64,000 nt of DNA from Eudorina sp. 2006-703-Eu-15 (GCA_003117195.1 BDSI01000066.1:62001-126000), one strand, 5' to 3'. Shown: positions 1 through 14,065, numbered from the stretch's first letter. The notes: generated by a model from the letters alone, not told the origin. Made by a program: numbers and translations.

Positions 1-310
1 TGCTGGTTCTTTCCCGGCTAGCGCGCGGGTGCCATCGAGTCCGATTTGTGGTATCAGTTTTCCTAATGTATATCTTTGTGTACTGTAAAGTTGTGATATG
101 AGGTATGTGCGCGAGGTGTCGCGCCCAAGCATGACAAAGTGGCCGGGTTGACCACAGTTTCTGGGCGCCTTAAATGCGCACACAACTAAATCGATACAAA
201 GATATCTGTTGTTACTCTTGCTGTGGGCATGCGCGCAAGATGGAAGCAAGTTGGTTGCGGACTCCAGGGAGGCAGTTGGCCATTCCTAGGAGTCCAGTCG
301 GGGGTGCGTC

Positions 311-1246
311 CAGGGCTCGGGCCGAAACGTAAACCTGCCGAAACGTAAACCTGCCGAAACCAGTTTCGGTGTTTCCGACGAAGAGGTCCTGGTTCTGCGG
401 AAAGGCCGAAACCTGTTTCGGCCCCTTTCGGCTTGTGCTGTACCGCGGAACCTACTTTTTCTTATTTCAAAGGCTACGCGCGTTATGGAGAGCTGCGAAA
501 CTATGCGAATGTTAAATAAACATAGAAATGTCTGCGACAACTTCCGCTCTGAGCGGCGGGGACTCTGAGCCAGTCAAAAATAAGGGCGGAAGGCCCTCTG
601 ATCAGGCCGTCTGGGCTCACTATGAGAAAAAGGAGTACAACTCAAAGTCTAAGAACTGGACAGTCGTCTGCAACTACTGCCGGACCGAGTCAAAGCAAGG
701 GCGCCTTCAGGAGATGCGCATCCTGCGGTCTAGTGTTGGGCCAGCGTCGACTGGTCGTGGTATCGTGTCACTAGGTGTGAAGCAAAGCGTACGCAAGAAA
801 GATGCTAATAAGGAGAGAAATGCAGGACAGATCTTCTGGCCCGGCGGTAACGTGTAAGGAGAGGAATGCCGCAGCCCCCCCCTTTGGGCAGTCCCTCCCC
901 CTTTGGGCCCCGTTCTACCCCACCATTGCACCTCACGGCTTCATCACACAGCCAGCGGATAAGCCTGTAAGCTTCTCCTCAGCATTTCACACCGGTTGCA
1001 CTTCGGAAGATTCAGGGGATGCACCTTAGCCGGTAACAGTTAAGTGATCCAAGGGTGCATCACAGCACGTCCCAAATGCGCCACGGCACGTAGGGCCCAC
1101 TAGAAACGATGTTATAGCATGCACGTCATTAATTACAGCATTTTGAGGTTTCCGATGGTTTCCGTAGGTTTCGCGAGGTTTCGCAGGAGGGTCCAGAAAT
1201 CGGAAACTATTTCGGTATTGGCAGTACGGTTTCGGCCCGAGCCCTG
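311..1246 (+). mobile_element. Non-autonomous hAT transposon (hAT-1), 936 bp
   Basis: Perfect 18 bp terminal inverted repeats begin CAGGGCTCGGGCCGAAAC (311-328) and end with its complement (1229-1246). They are flanked by the 8 bp target duplication GGTGCGTC (303-310 and 1247-1254). The 8 bp duplication and the CAGGG terminus are hallmarks of the hAT superfamily. Copies B (near 16668) and C (near 36200) carry the same locus without the insert, so the boundaries are confirmed by empty sites. Repeats built on cgaaacgtaaacctgc at the left and ggtttccg at the right are probable transposase binding sites. There is room only for a BED-finger ORF, not for a catalytic domain. Confidence 0.95.
528..857 (+). 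CDS. BED-type zinc-finger ORF of hAT-1
   Basis: This 109-codon ATG ORF lies inside the hAT element. Residues about 20-50 look like the first half of a BED finger, the DNA-binding module at the N-terminus of hAT transposases: a conserved Trp and Tyr (VWAHYEKK) followed by a C-x2-C pair (VCNYC). The usual downstream His/Cys ligands are not obvious. The RNase-H-like DDE core and the hAT dimerisation region are absent. It may be the first exon left over from an autonomous parent by internal deletion, or a small DNA-binding protein. Whether it is translated is unknown. Confidence 0.6.
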   Translation: MSATTSALSGGDSEPVKNKGGRPSDQAVWAHYEKKEYNSKSKNWTVVCNYCRTESKQGRLQEMRILRSSVGPASTGRGIVSLGVKQSVRKKDANKERNAGQIFWPGGNV

Positions 1247-1438
1247 GGTGCGTCCGGCTTCTACGGCGCCCCCCTCGCAGACCCGGCACGTGCGCTCCGA
1301 TCTTGGCCCTACGCCCCGGGTGCCTCGCAAACCTCGAAACATCGAGATGCCAACTCCCTAGCCGAAAACGCATCAGTGCGGTATGGTGCCTACGTGGCAT
1401 GCACGTCGCTATGTGCTCCAGCTTCGACTTATAATCAT

Positions 1439-1786
1439 CTACCCTACCGAGTACTCAACCCCCATCCAACGCGCGTACCTGCACGCCGTGACCCCAGGCT
1501 TGTCCTGGTCCCCCCTGTTCTCCGTGTACTCGGGGAACTCACGCGGGCTAACCTTTATTTCCTCGCGGTCCCAATCAGCAAGTAACCGCCGGCGGAACTC
1601 CCTAAGCATCTCATCGGCTGGAATCTCAAGGGCCATGATCGCCTTAGCCTTTGCTACAGTGTCCAGCCCTGCGTCTACCTCGAGTCTAGTTCCACAAAAT
1701 GCGGTACAACGTTTAAGCAAGCGCGAAGCGCCCCGTTGGATGTACCGCCTGAATGATAACCCTTTGGGGTCCGCTGTAACGTTCAT
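1439..1786 (-). CDS. Hypothetical 115-residue ORF of the duplicated unit (copy A)
   Basis: This ATG-to-stop ORF occurs in all three unit copies (also 16134-16481 and 35680-36027). It is charged, with an Arg/Glu-rich middle containing EFRRRLLADWDREE and a Cys-containing start, and has no signal peptide or membrane segment. I recognise no domain. It lies on the same strand as the CR kinase gene, about 2.1 kb downstream of its stop. It could be an exon of a larger unit-encoded gene or chance. Near-identity of the copies gives no information about selection. Confidence 0.3.
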   Translation of the reverse strand: MNVTADPKGLSFRRYIQRGASRLLKRCTAFCGTRLEVDAGLDTVAKAKAIMALEIPADEMLREFRRRLLADWDREEIKVSPREFPEYTENRGDQDKPGVTACRYARWMGVEYSVG

Positions 1787-3930
<2,144 letters not shown>

Positions 3931-6824
3931 TCATCCGCGCCCAGTTATCGAGGCGAACCAGCTGTCCTCCAGGGCGTCCATCGCCGATACCTCTCCGCGG
4001 CTGAGGCGCTCCCGCAGGTTCAGCCCCGCCTCGCTGAGCGCAAAACGGAGCGGGCCCGCCAGCAGCTGTTGCGCCAGCATCTTCAGGTCGGAGGCGGTGG
4101 TGTAGGTGCGGCCGTCCGCCAGGATGTCATTGCCCCAGTGCCGCAGCGGAAATGGCGACTGGCTGCAGTCCTCGTCGACCCGGCCGGCGTGCTCGAGGTC
4201 TATCAGGAGGTACCGCTTTTGCGCCGGCAGCCTGATGAGGTTGGGCCAGCGCACGTCCCGGTGCACAAACCCTGTAGTGCACCACAAGGACGAGTAGTCA
4301 GAATGTGCAGACCGAGCGGGGAAGGGATTGGCCAAGACGAGTCAGAATTTGCAGACTGAGCAGGGATACTTTAGACGGTCCATGACAGGGTCGATGCACA
4401 CCTGAGAACTGTTGCCTGCCTACAAACACGTACATGCATTGGTAAATCGGCTCTGTTCGGGCGGGTTTCTTGCTTTACACACAAGCAAATCACAGCGGGA
4501 GCCACCCAATTAGACAGGCTCACCTTCCGAATGGAGCGCCGCGAGGCCGGACAGCGCGCCGTTCACCGCCAGAGCAAGCTCGCCCTCGTTGTCCGGGGGA
4601 CCCGTGACTCGCACGCCCACCGGCTGCAGGTGGACGATGTAGTCGCCGTCGTGCAAGGTCGGGAAGTTGGAGCCGTGCACCTGGATGATCTTGCCCTCGT
4701 GCGCGGGCTTCGAAATCTTGGTGTACAACTCCGTCAACACCTCGAACGAGGTGAAGGCCGCGTGGTTCTCCTTGAACTTGCTTATCTTCTTGCGGATGTA
4801 TCCTGCACAACAGTGTCAGCCACATTGACTTCAAAGAACCCGATGGTGTCCTCGCAAGCAACACAGCGCTGCGGACTAAATGGGTGCAATCTCGCCCACC
4901 TTGCAGGATTGTGATGGAGCTGTTGGCTGTCCGAATGACATCTCCCACAGCCAAGGGAACCTCCAGCGGCAACGTCGCCGCGACCCCGCGCAGCAGCCGG
5001 TAGATGTTGAAGGTGATGGTGACGGCCATGGCCCGGTCAACGGGATCCGTGAGGTCCAGGCCTGCGCTGACAGGCTGCAACAGCGGCTTGCCTTCACCCC
5101 TGCAGGGCATCACGCAGGGAGAGAAAGTAAAACCGCCGCGATGTTGCATAAGAACCGCGATCCACTTTGCCCGCCAGCTAATAAAGCGCCCATCAACTCG
5201 TGTGCGTGCAGACACGCTGCACTCACCCCGAACGCTTGATGCAGAAGAACTGCACAACGGGCAAAAAGTATCGGCGGGTTAGTGGTCCAGTCGTAAGAGC
5301 GACAGAGTGCCCGCACTACACCTAGGCAAGAAGGCCATACAGAACACACGTTATGGTGTTGTGACCAACCCCCTCACTGTTTCTGATGTGTACGTACCTG
5401 CAGGTGATGGCCAGCAGCCGCGTAGGCCAGCATGCAGGGCACTCGATGGTCAGGCAAGAGTTCCGCATCCCACGCCTCCGACATCTTGTCCTTCAGCTCC
5501 AGCATCGCGATTTGCATTTCCCCCGCGGACGCCTTCTCCTCGCCCTTAAACAGCAGGGCTCCGCCAACCCAGCAAAGGAAGTCCGGCCGCAGGCGCTCGC
5601 CTGCACAAGCCATACATCATCTGGATAGTCATGTAATGCAGGTAACTGAGCACCAGTGACGAGGCGGCCACCAGTGATTGCAAGAGTCATGCTGATGAAA
5701 CGATTGTCATACCTACCTACCTACCTACCTACCTACCTACCTACCTGTCGCCCTACTCGTGCCCGAAGCGTTCCGGTCCGTGCGGATGGTTGACCCCAGG
5801 TGCACACGTTTTGAAATGAACCCCAGCGGCCCCTCCACCGCTCGATACGTGCGGAGCACCATGTAACTCTCCGTCGAGCCCTCAGCAGTCAATGGTCTCG
5901 CCACCCATTCCGACACGTAATGACAGAGGCTCGTCGCAGTCGCTGCCTGCGTGTCGACACAGTGTGCACACATGCCATTACCAATTTTACACAATACAAA
6001 CTATGCGCCCCCAAAGCCCACAGCCCACCCCGTGTCCTACCAGGGGCTCGTCGGCGGGCGATACCAGCCATTTTCGTGCGCCTTGCCGCGTCGTGAGCAG
6101 GTCGTCTGCATCGTCCGCGAGCAGGGGTAAGCGGGGGTGCAGGGGTTCCTGCAGGCACGAGAGGCCCTCTCCGCTCCACAGCATGGCGCCGTCCAATGGG
6201 GCCAGGCACGCCTCGAGGTACTCGTCGGTGGTGTCGACTGACGGGGCAGGGCCAGCAGTCATCAATATGTCCAGAGCTTCGGAGCATTACGACATGCACA
6301 ACATCCATGAGCACGCATCGCACGAAAACGGCATGGATGTCCCCTCCGGTACCCTGGCAATATCTTCGTTCAGGGCTCGATTCCCTGTTCACCCCCTGGT
6401 CCATTCACACAGGATTGCACCCCACCACGCGTTATGCCTTTACCTTTCTTACTCCCAACACCCAAACCCGGACCAGCCGCCGCGCCTGCATCGACAGGAG
6501 TGGGGCCGTGACCGGAGGTACACAGTGTCGCTGGATCGGTCAGTTACCGTCGGCCGTCATCCCCGAACGTTAGCGTGCTATTTGCAGACTAATCATTGCA
6601 GTCATTTCCTTTGCATCAAACAACACACCTTGCGCATGGAGAATATGGTCGATCTTCGCCAGACTCAACCCAACTGCGGCAAGCCCATCTCGACTGGCGA
6701 TTTTCAGGTCGTCGTAATCGAAGTATTCGGCCTGGATGAGCGCGTCGAGTTCCTCGTCTCGAAACTGCACTGAGACCCCAAGTTCTCGGAAGGCTTGACG
6801 TAATTGCCGCCGTGCATCCGCCAT
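3931..6824 (-). CDS. Crinkler-RHS (CR) effector-type kinase, copy A
   Basis: I read eight exons: 6629-6824, 6041-6237, 5745-5946, 5398-5600, 5227-5249, 4900-5099, 4524-4802 and 3931-4271. All are GT-AG with consistent phase, giving 546 residues. Residues 1-65 form a SAM-like helical header ending KIDHILHAQ. The middle has the CR-kinase signature RPDFLCW...LLFKGEEKAS (about 204-223). The C-lobe carries HRDVRWPN (catalytic Asp439, Asn444) and LLIDLE, with Asp458 in place of DFG. This order (header, GEEK region, HRDxxxxN, DLE) matches kinase-type CR/Crinkler proteins known from oomycetes, fungi and chlorophytes, where they are thought to act as secreted or intracellular effectors. There is no obvious signal peptide. 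No stop or frameshift is visible, so this copy looks functional. The ATG at 6824 was chosen because upstream in-frame codons lack ATG. Family assignment is from motif memory. Confidence 0.75.
5711..5744. repeat. (GTAG)n microsatellite forming the intron 3 donor of CR copy A
   Basis: On the coding (minus) strand, exon 3 ends at GACAG and intron 3 begins directly with about 8.5 units of GTAG. Equivalent tracts lie at 12264-12286 (about 6 units) and 31889-31927 (about 10 units). Each unit offers another GTAG donor. Confidence 0.9.
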
Positions 6825-6842
6825 TCTCCGCGTATCCTGCAA

Positions 6843-7481
6843 AGTGTAGCGCTGCCGACGCCGCTAGTTCTGGAGCCGAGAGCCAATGCACAGATGGTTT
6901 CAGGTGATATTCCGATAGGTCGACCCGACTGGGGCCATTCTTAAGTTTGCACTCAAATGCGCAGAAATGTGTTAGTAATGTACTCTGCGTTGCGTTGGCC
7001 TCACCTAAACTTCGTGCCTGTTCGGCATAGGGCCCTCGCCGGTATAACAGACTCGCGTACAATCTTTCTGAAACGACGTTTGTAGCTTATGCCGTGTAGC
7101 TCATTAAAGTCGCGCCGCTGCACAAGGCTGCGGCATAGCTTTAATTTCTCCTGCAGCGAGCATGATGATGTCGGTGTTTACAACAGCAGTGCGGCGAAAA
7201 CATTCAAAGCTTTACGATATTGTAACATTTCGCGTAGGCAATCAAGAAATAAATTTCACGGGAGAATCGCGGCCCGCCCTGGCGCCTCGGGACACCCGCT
7301 GCAGCGCACACGATACCGACGTGCTTTGTGGCTTCTCTATATCGTTGCAAGTTGCGATGTTGTTGACATAACAAATGCGAATGTACTGTAGAACTGAACG
7401 TGTCGTTGAATCTAATTATTTCCCTCGGGCTCTGTGCCCGTGTGCGTAGCCACCAGTCAAGATGGAGGAGGGCAACCTGAC
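6843..7481. other. Unique 5' region of CR copy A, no gene seen
   Basis: About 640 bp, less GC-rich than its surroundings, upstream of the CR header exon and found only here in the window. It presumably carries the copy A promoter. Short open frames (such as 7089-7391) have no recognisable content. Confidence 0.6.
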
Positions 7482-8629
7482 GCACCCATCCTGGCAGTGC
7501 CACTGCGCCAGCACACACCCTTCCGGCGCCGCGTCCGCCGGCGGCGTCGGCGGCGGCAGCGGCGGCTCCGCAAAGCACGCGTCCATGCCGTACTTGGCGC
7601 ACGCGTAGCGCAGCGCGGCGTGCAGCGCCGCCACCTTGGCCTGCGCGCGCGCTCGGACGCCGCCACTGACCGGCAGCCCGTCCACGGAGCGCAGCAGGCC
7701 CCCCAGCAGACACACCACCATGCGCGCGACGTCCGCGTCGGCGACGTTGGCGCCGGGGTTGCGTCCGGCGTCCGCCGCGAAGCGCGCCTCCTGGCCCTTG
7801 ACGTGCGTGACGGCCCAGTCGGGCAGCTGCGACGCCGCCACGGGCGCCAGCGCGTGTGCGGACAGCAGCACGAGGTCCTGCTTGGCGGCGGCGGCGTGGG
7901 CGGCGCGCAGGCACACCGCCGCGCTGCGGGCGTCCATGCCCGCGATGTAGATGGACGCCAGCTCCAGCAGCGCCCACCGCATCACGGTCCTCAGATGGCC
8001 CCCGTCGAGGCACGCGAGCGTGATGGATGCCGCCAGGGCGGCGCGCGCCGCGCTCAGCTTGGCGGCGGTGGCGGCTACGCCGCCACCGCCGCCGCCGCCG
8101 CCGCCGGAGGCGGCGTCGGCGTCCGCGGCGTCGCCGTCGCCGCACAGCGCCACGAGGCGAGCGGTGCGGCCCACCGCCAGCGCCGCCTCGGCTTGCTGCG
8201 CGGGCAGCCCGCGCGTGTGGTGCCGCGCCCAGCGCGTGCGCGTACAGCGCTGTACCGTCCGCATACACGTTCGTCAGCGCCGGCGCCTCCAGTGCCTCCC
8301 CCAGACCCAGCTGCATCGCGTACGACTCCGCCGCCGCCAGGCCTTGCGCCGCCAGCTCCGCCGCCTCGCGCCGCAGGCCCATCTGGTCGCGCAGCGCCGC
8401 CGCGTCCAGCAGCGCCGCCGCCAGCCGCGTGTCGTACACCGCCAGCGCGCGGTAGCGCGCCGTCACCGCGGCCAGCGCCGCCAGCGCCTCCGCCGTACGG
8501 CCCTCCGACGCCAGCACAAGCGCCCGGACGTGCTCCACGCCCGCCGCGTTCACCTGCTCCGAAACCACACCCGTGTCCCGCCCCGTCGCGCCCTCCACCA
8601 GCGCGTGCACGTGCGCCGCGTGGCCGAGC
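7482..8629 (-). pseudogene. CFAP54: CFAP54 3'-exon fragment 1 (internal piece)
   Basis: Nearly identical to 37705-38926, the middle of the last CFAP54 exon. It lacks both ends of that exon and carries an internal 77 bp deletion near 8225 (between gccgc repeats) that breaks the reading frame, plus a 3 bp expansion of a CCG run. It has no start, no splice acceptor and no natural stop, so it cannot make a CFAP54 product. It sits about 870 bp beyond the end of unit A. It is a dispersed duplicate piece rather than a processed retrocopy, because it covers only part of one exon. Confidence 0.9.
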
Positions 8630-10652
8630 CGACAACGTATCTACAGTCTAATATAAATAACATTTAAACATGAATTAGTTTGTCTCATAGTATCCTTTCG
8701 AACCTTGACCTTGCGCCAGTGCGTCACTGCTTGGATCGAAACCGTCCGTACGGCCCTTGGGTTAAGACCGGAGAACTGGGGCACGCGTCACAACTGTGAT
8801 ATCCAACGGTATCAAACAAGTAGTGTTCATATCTGGGGCCTTGTAAATGCTCCAGGTACTGGACACTGCGCTGGGCATGTCTTGCACGCCGGAATCGCCT
8901 TGGCGGCATCCTCGTCACCGAGTCGAGGGCCGATCGAGGGCCGATCCATGTCGTGAAGACAGATCCCTGCACACATAAGACCAGCAACCACGCCCTGCAA
9001 TCGCGTGTCAATGGCCGCAGGGTAGTAAGCGGCGGGGCCATCGAGAGGGTTGCAGGAACCGTTGTGAAATGCGGCATCCGCTTGAAGGACGGCTGGTTGT
9101 TACGCACCTCAAATAGGGTGCAATCTTCGTAAAGGTCCTACACGTGACATGGCTTACCGAAAATCACGCGAGGCACAAGCCGGTCAGCCCGGTCATGGAT
9201 CAGCGGCATGGAGCTGCGTTGTTCCGCCAGGTTCCGCCCTGAACGCATGCTTGGTTGTACGGACGCTGCTGCTGGGCTGCACGGCACAGCGCTGTTCATA
9301 TGATGGGCGAGAGTTGGCCCTAGCCTCCACCCACAATTCATCATGTAACACCAGCGCCGCCTTAATTAAGCCAACCAAAATCGGGCACACCCGCTCAGCT
9401 TTGCGGAGGCGGTCTGCTTGGCTGAAAACAAATTTGCAGAGAGCAAGGAACCGGGGCGATGCGGCCAACGCCGCGGCAACGCCACTCTGGGGGCTGTGGG
9501 ATGGCAGAAGCGGTTGTCGCGCAGATCGAGGCAAGACTAGGAAGGAGCGTTCAAAGACAGCTTATGTGGCTTGCCCAACCCCCCGCGGTGGTGCATCAGT
9601 GCGTGTGGGACATTGTCGTCTTGGCGACAATCAGTGCCATGGAAACGGGCCGGCGCGCAATGAGGGCCGCCCGGTCCAGGGCCACGGACGGTAACCCGCA
9701 ACGAACGGATGGAGCTGAAGGGATGGCGGCCCGGCGGGCGGTGGCGGATTTTTGGAGCCGGCTCTACGACTTCGCAGAGCAAGGCAAGCCAAGGAAGGGG
9801 TGGTCAGAGGTGGGGTTACGCATCCCATCTTGAAGGTGCAGGATGATCGCCGCGGCCCTGTACAGCCAGGCCAGGATAATTAGCTGACGTCCCGTCCTGG
9901 TCCCGTCGTCACAAAGTGCTGGGCCGACAGGGGACGGGACGATTGTGTGATATCTAGACCATTGGCGCCCTGGTTAGGGCCGCCTTAGGGCACGGAGGTA
10001 CCAGACCCGGTTGGGACGTCCGGAACGGGTCCCTGATTGTGGCTCGCGAGCCCCCGTCGCCTTCCAAGACTGCAGGCCACTGCCGGAGACGAGATCCGGT
10101 CGTGGCTGGGGTGGTGGTTCGCTAATAGAGGCGCCCCGGTGGCTAACTCCCCCTGAGCGGACTTTATCCTTGGATATGGACGGTCCTCAGGAGCGGGGTG
10201 GTTCCCTGGTAGAGTGGGTGCGGGTTGTGCTTCGGTGCACTTGTGGAGCCTGCCCGGTGCGCCACGGTGGCGCGGTTTCGTTTTTGCAGTGTGTGATGAG
10301 GAAGCTGCGGCTGTCACCGATGACCCGCGGGGTCCACTGTAACACCATTCATAAAACAAGTCTCTCGGACAAGCATAGTGCCGACCGGGACTTTCGTCTT
10401 GACCTTGGCGAAAGCACCCCCGGTCGTGACACCGTGACGTTTATGTGTCGCCTCCTGGAGTGACTGTGCCTCCTAGCCCGGAACCACGCGAAATGGGCCT
10501 TCCATCACGCGAAATGGGCCTTCCTTTTGGTAAAATGAAAGCAGTAATTACCTACTACAACATATGGACTTCACAAACGGCGAAAACTGCGACGCACATT
10601 CCTTAATCTACGAAGTCAAATTCTGTAGCACACGGTTTCAAGTTACATAGCT
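8630..10652. other. Spacer between CFAP54 fragment 1 and CR copy B, no confident gene
   Basis: Two kilobases with short open frames on both strands (for example 9459-9833 plus, 9193-9534 minus, 10011-10463 plus) that show no family I recognise. A 19 bp direct repeat (cacgcgaaatgggccttcc) occurs twice near 10485-10521. The right part should include the promoter of CR copy B. Confidence 0.5.
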
Positions 10653-13600
10653 ATGGTGACCATTCGCGAAGCCCTTCTTTCGGTTGTGGGAGAGAATGCC
10701 ACCTCCATCCAGCCAATTGTTGAGGCTCTTACCGGGCTAGGCTTTAACGAGCATGAGCAGGCCGGCACAGCTTTCAGTCTGCTAGAAGCGGACCAAGCGA
10801 CAGGCCTGACTGTTCGGCAGCGGTTAGCGCTAAAGGCTGCCATTCAAGGTGCGCAACACGCGTGTGCCTGCCTCTGGCCAGCGAACGAAGAAGGTTGGGC
10901 AATCGAGGATGGGGTTGCGATTGTTTCGCCTGACCTAGTTGCGGCTCTTGTCCTCTTCGAACCCAAACCTGCACCACCTCGGACGCTCGCTTGTCGTGCA
11001 GCTGTGGCGGCCGGCCTGGGCCCGGGGAACGCGACAGGAGCTGGTGAGTTGGTTATGCTAGCCCAGACTGGACCCGCTAGAGCCGGAGTCTTTGCGGGTA
11101 CGGTACGTGGTCATGCCCTAGCTACCATGAAAAGCACGGAGTAAGCTGGCCATCCGCGGGATCTGTCTCTGCCGCTGGGGTATTGGGGAGAGCTCGCGCG
11201 CATGGAACGTGCAGGGAGCGTGGCAGCAGGTGGTGAGGTGGTGATAGGTCATGCGACGTGGGTTCTTGCAACGCTCTACGATGATGCAGGCCTGACCATT
11301 CGCATAGCACACGTGCGAGTGCCAAGCAACTATCTGCATGGAAATTGCAGCAATGTGAAAATCGCATTATTGCTGCTCCTGCTCACCCCTTGACGAAGGA
11401 AATGACTGCAATGATTAGTCTGCAAATAGCACGCTAACGTTCGGGGATGACGGCCGACGGTGACTGACCGATCCAGCGACACTGTGTACCTCCGGTCACG
11501 GCCCCACTCCTGTCGATGCAGGCGCGGCGGCTGGTCCGGGTTTGGGTGTTGGGAGTAAGAAAGGTAAAGGCATAACGCGTGGTGGGGTGCAATCCTGTGT
11601 GAATGGACCAGGGGGTGAACAGGGAAATCGAGCCCTGAACGAAGATATTGCCAGGGTACCGGAGGGGACATCCATGCCGTTTTCGTGCGATGCGTGCTCA
11701 TGGATGTTGTGCATGTCGTAATGCTCCGAAGCTCTTGACATATTGATGACTGCTGGCCCTGCCCCGTCAGTCGACACCACCGACCAGTACCTCGAGGCGT
11801 GCCTGGCCCCATTGGACGGCGCCATGCTGTGGAGCGGAGAGGGCCTGTCGTGCCTGCAGGAACCCCTGCAGCCCCGCTTACCCCTGCTCGCGGACGATGC
11901 AGACGACCTGCTCACGACGCGGCAAGGCGCACGAAAATGGCTGGTATCGCCCGCCGACGAGCCCCTGGTAGGACACGGGGTGGGCTGTGGGCTTTGGGGG
12001 CGCATAGTTTGTATTGTGTAAAATTGGTAATGGCATGTGTGCACACTGTGTCGACACGCAGGCAGCGACTGCGACGAGCCTCTGTCATTACGTGTCGGAA
12101 TGGGTGGCGAGACCATTGACTGCTGAGGGCTAGACGGAGAGTTACATGGTGCTCCGCACGTATCGAGCGGTGGAGGGGCCGCTGGGGTTCATTTCAAAAC
12201 GTGTGCACCTGGGGTCAACCATCCGCACGGACCGGAACGCTTCGGGCAAGAGTGGGGCGACAGGTAGGTAGGTAGGTAGGTAGGTATGACAATCGTTTCA
12301 TCAGCATGACTCTTGCAATCACTGGTGGCCGCCTCGTCACTGGTGCTCAGTTACCTGCATTACATGACTATCCAGATGATGTATGGCTTGTGCAGGCGAG
12401 CGCCTGCGGCCGGACTTCCTTTGCTGGGTTGGCGGAGCCCTGCTGTTTAAGGGCGAGGAGAAGGCGTCCGCGGGGGAAATGCAAATCGCGATGCTGGAGC
12501 TGAAGGACAAGATGTCGGAGGCGTGGGATGCGGAACTCTTGCCTGACCATCGAGTGCCCTGCATGCTGGCCTACGCGGCTGCTGGCCATCACCTGCAGGT
12601 ACGTACACATCAGAAACAGTGAGGGGGTTGGTCACAACACCATAACGTGTGTTCTGTATGGCCTTCTTGCCTAGGTGTAGTGCGGGCACTCTGTCGCTCT
12701 TACGACTGGACCACTAACCCGCCGATACTTTTTGCCCGTTGTGCAGTTCTTCTGCATCAAGCGTTCGGGGTGAGTGCAGCGTGTCTGCACGCACACGAGT
12801 TGATGGGCGCTTTATTAGCTGGCGGGCAAAGTGGATCGCGGTTCTTATGCAACATCGCGGCGGTTTTACTTTCTCTCCCTGCGTGATGCCCTGCAGGGGT
12901 GAAGGCAAGCCGCTGTTGCAGCCTGTCAGCGCAGGCCTGGACCTCACGGATCCCGTTGACCGGGCCATGGCCGTCACCATCACCTTCAACATCTACCGGC
13001 TGCTGCGCGGGGTCGCGGCGACGTTGCCGCTGGAGGTTCCCTTGGCTGTGGGAGATGTCATTCGGACAGCCAACAGCTCCATCACAATCCTGCAAGGTGG
13101 GCGAGATTGCACCCATTTAGTCCGCAGCGCTGTGTTGCTTGCGAGGACACCATCGGGTTCTTTGAAGTCAATGTGGCTGACACTGTTGTGCAGGATACAT
13201 CCGCAAGAAGATAAGCAAGTTCAAGGAGAACCACGCGGCCTTCACCTCGTTCGAGGTGTTGACGGAGTTGTACACCAAGATTTCGAAGCCCGCGCACGAG
13301 GGCAAGATCATCCAGGTGCACGGCTCCAACTTCCCGACCTTGCACGACGGCGACTACATCGTCCACCTGCAGCCGGTGGGCGTGCGAGTCACGGGTCCCC
13401 CGGACAACGAGGGCGAGCTTGCTCTGGCGGTGAACGGCGCGCTGTCCGGCCTCGCGGCGCTCCATTCGGAAGGTGAGCCTGTCTAATTGGGTGGCTCCCG
13501 CTGTGATTTGCTTGTGTGTAAAGCAAGAAACCCGCCCGAACAGAGCTGATTTACCAATGCATGTACGTGTTTGTAGGCAGGCAACAGTTCTCAGGTGTGC

Positions 13601-14065
13601 ATCGACCCTGTCATGGACCGTCTAAAGTATCCCTGCTCAGTCTGCAAATTCTGACTCGTCTTGGCCAATCCCTTCCCCGCTCGGTCTGCACATTCTGACT
13701 AGTCGTCCTTGTGGTGCACTACAGGGTTTGTGCACCGGGACGTGCGCTGGCCCAACCTCATCAGGCTGCCGGCGCAAAAGCGGTACCTCCTGATAGACCT
13801 CGAGCACGCCGGCCGGGTCGACGAGGACTGCAGCCAGTCGCCGTTTCCGCTGCGGCACTGGGGCAATGACATCCTGGCGGACGGCCGCACCTACACCACC
13901 GCCTCCGACCTGAAGATGCTGGCGCAACAGCTGCTGGCGGGCCCGCTCCGTTTTGCGCTCAGCGAGGCGGGGCTGAACCTGCGGGAGCGCCTCAGCCGCG
14001 GAGAGGTATCGGCGATGGACGCCCTGGAGGACAGCTGGTTCGCCTCGATAACTGGGCGCGGATGA
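10653..14065 (+). pseudogene. CR effector-type kinase, copy B (in-frame stop)
   Basis: The exon structure equals that of copies A and C: 10653-10848, 11771-11967, 12062-12263, 12396-12598, 12747-12769, 12897-13096, 13194-13472 and 13725-14065. All phases are consistent. The first exon (65 codons plus 1 base, ATG at 10653) is a different header, with a helical region rich in Ala/Leu ending RLALKAAIQ. It resembles the A and C headers only loosely. Exon 3 contains an in-frame TAG at 12131-12133, where A and C have a serine codon, so translation would stop at codon 155, before the kinase region. The kinase C-lobe exon itself is intact. It is either a recent pseudogene or a truncated header protein; a base-call error is possible. 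Confidence 0.75.

Noticed and set aside
6825..6842. Longer header start for CR copy A
   Set aside because: The codon at 6842 (minus) is TTG; ATG 6824 gives a header exon of the same length as copy B.
7482..8629. Processed CFAP54 retrocopy
   Set aside because: It covers only the middle of one exon with no poly(A) tail or exon-exon junction, so a DNA-level duplicate is more likely.
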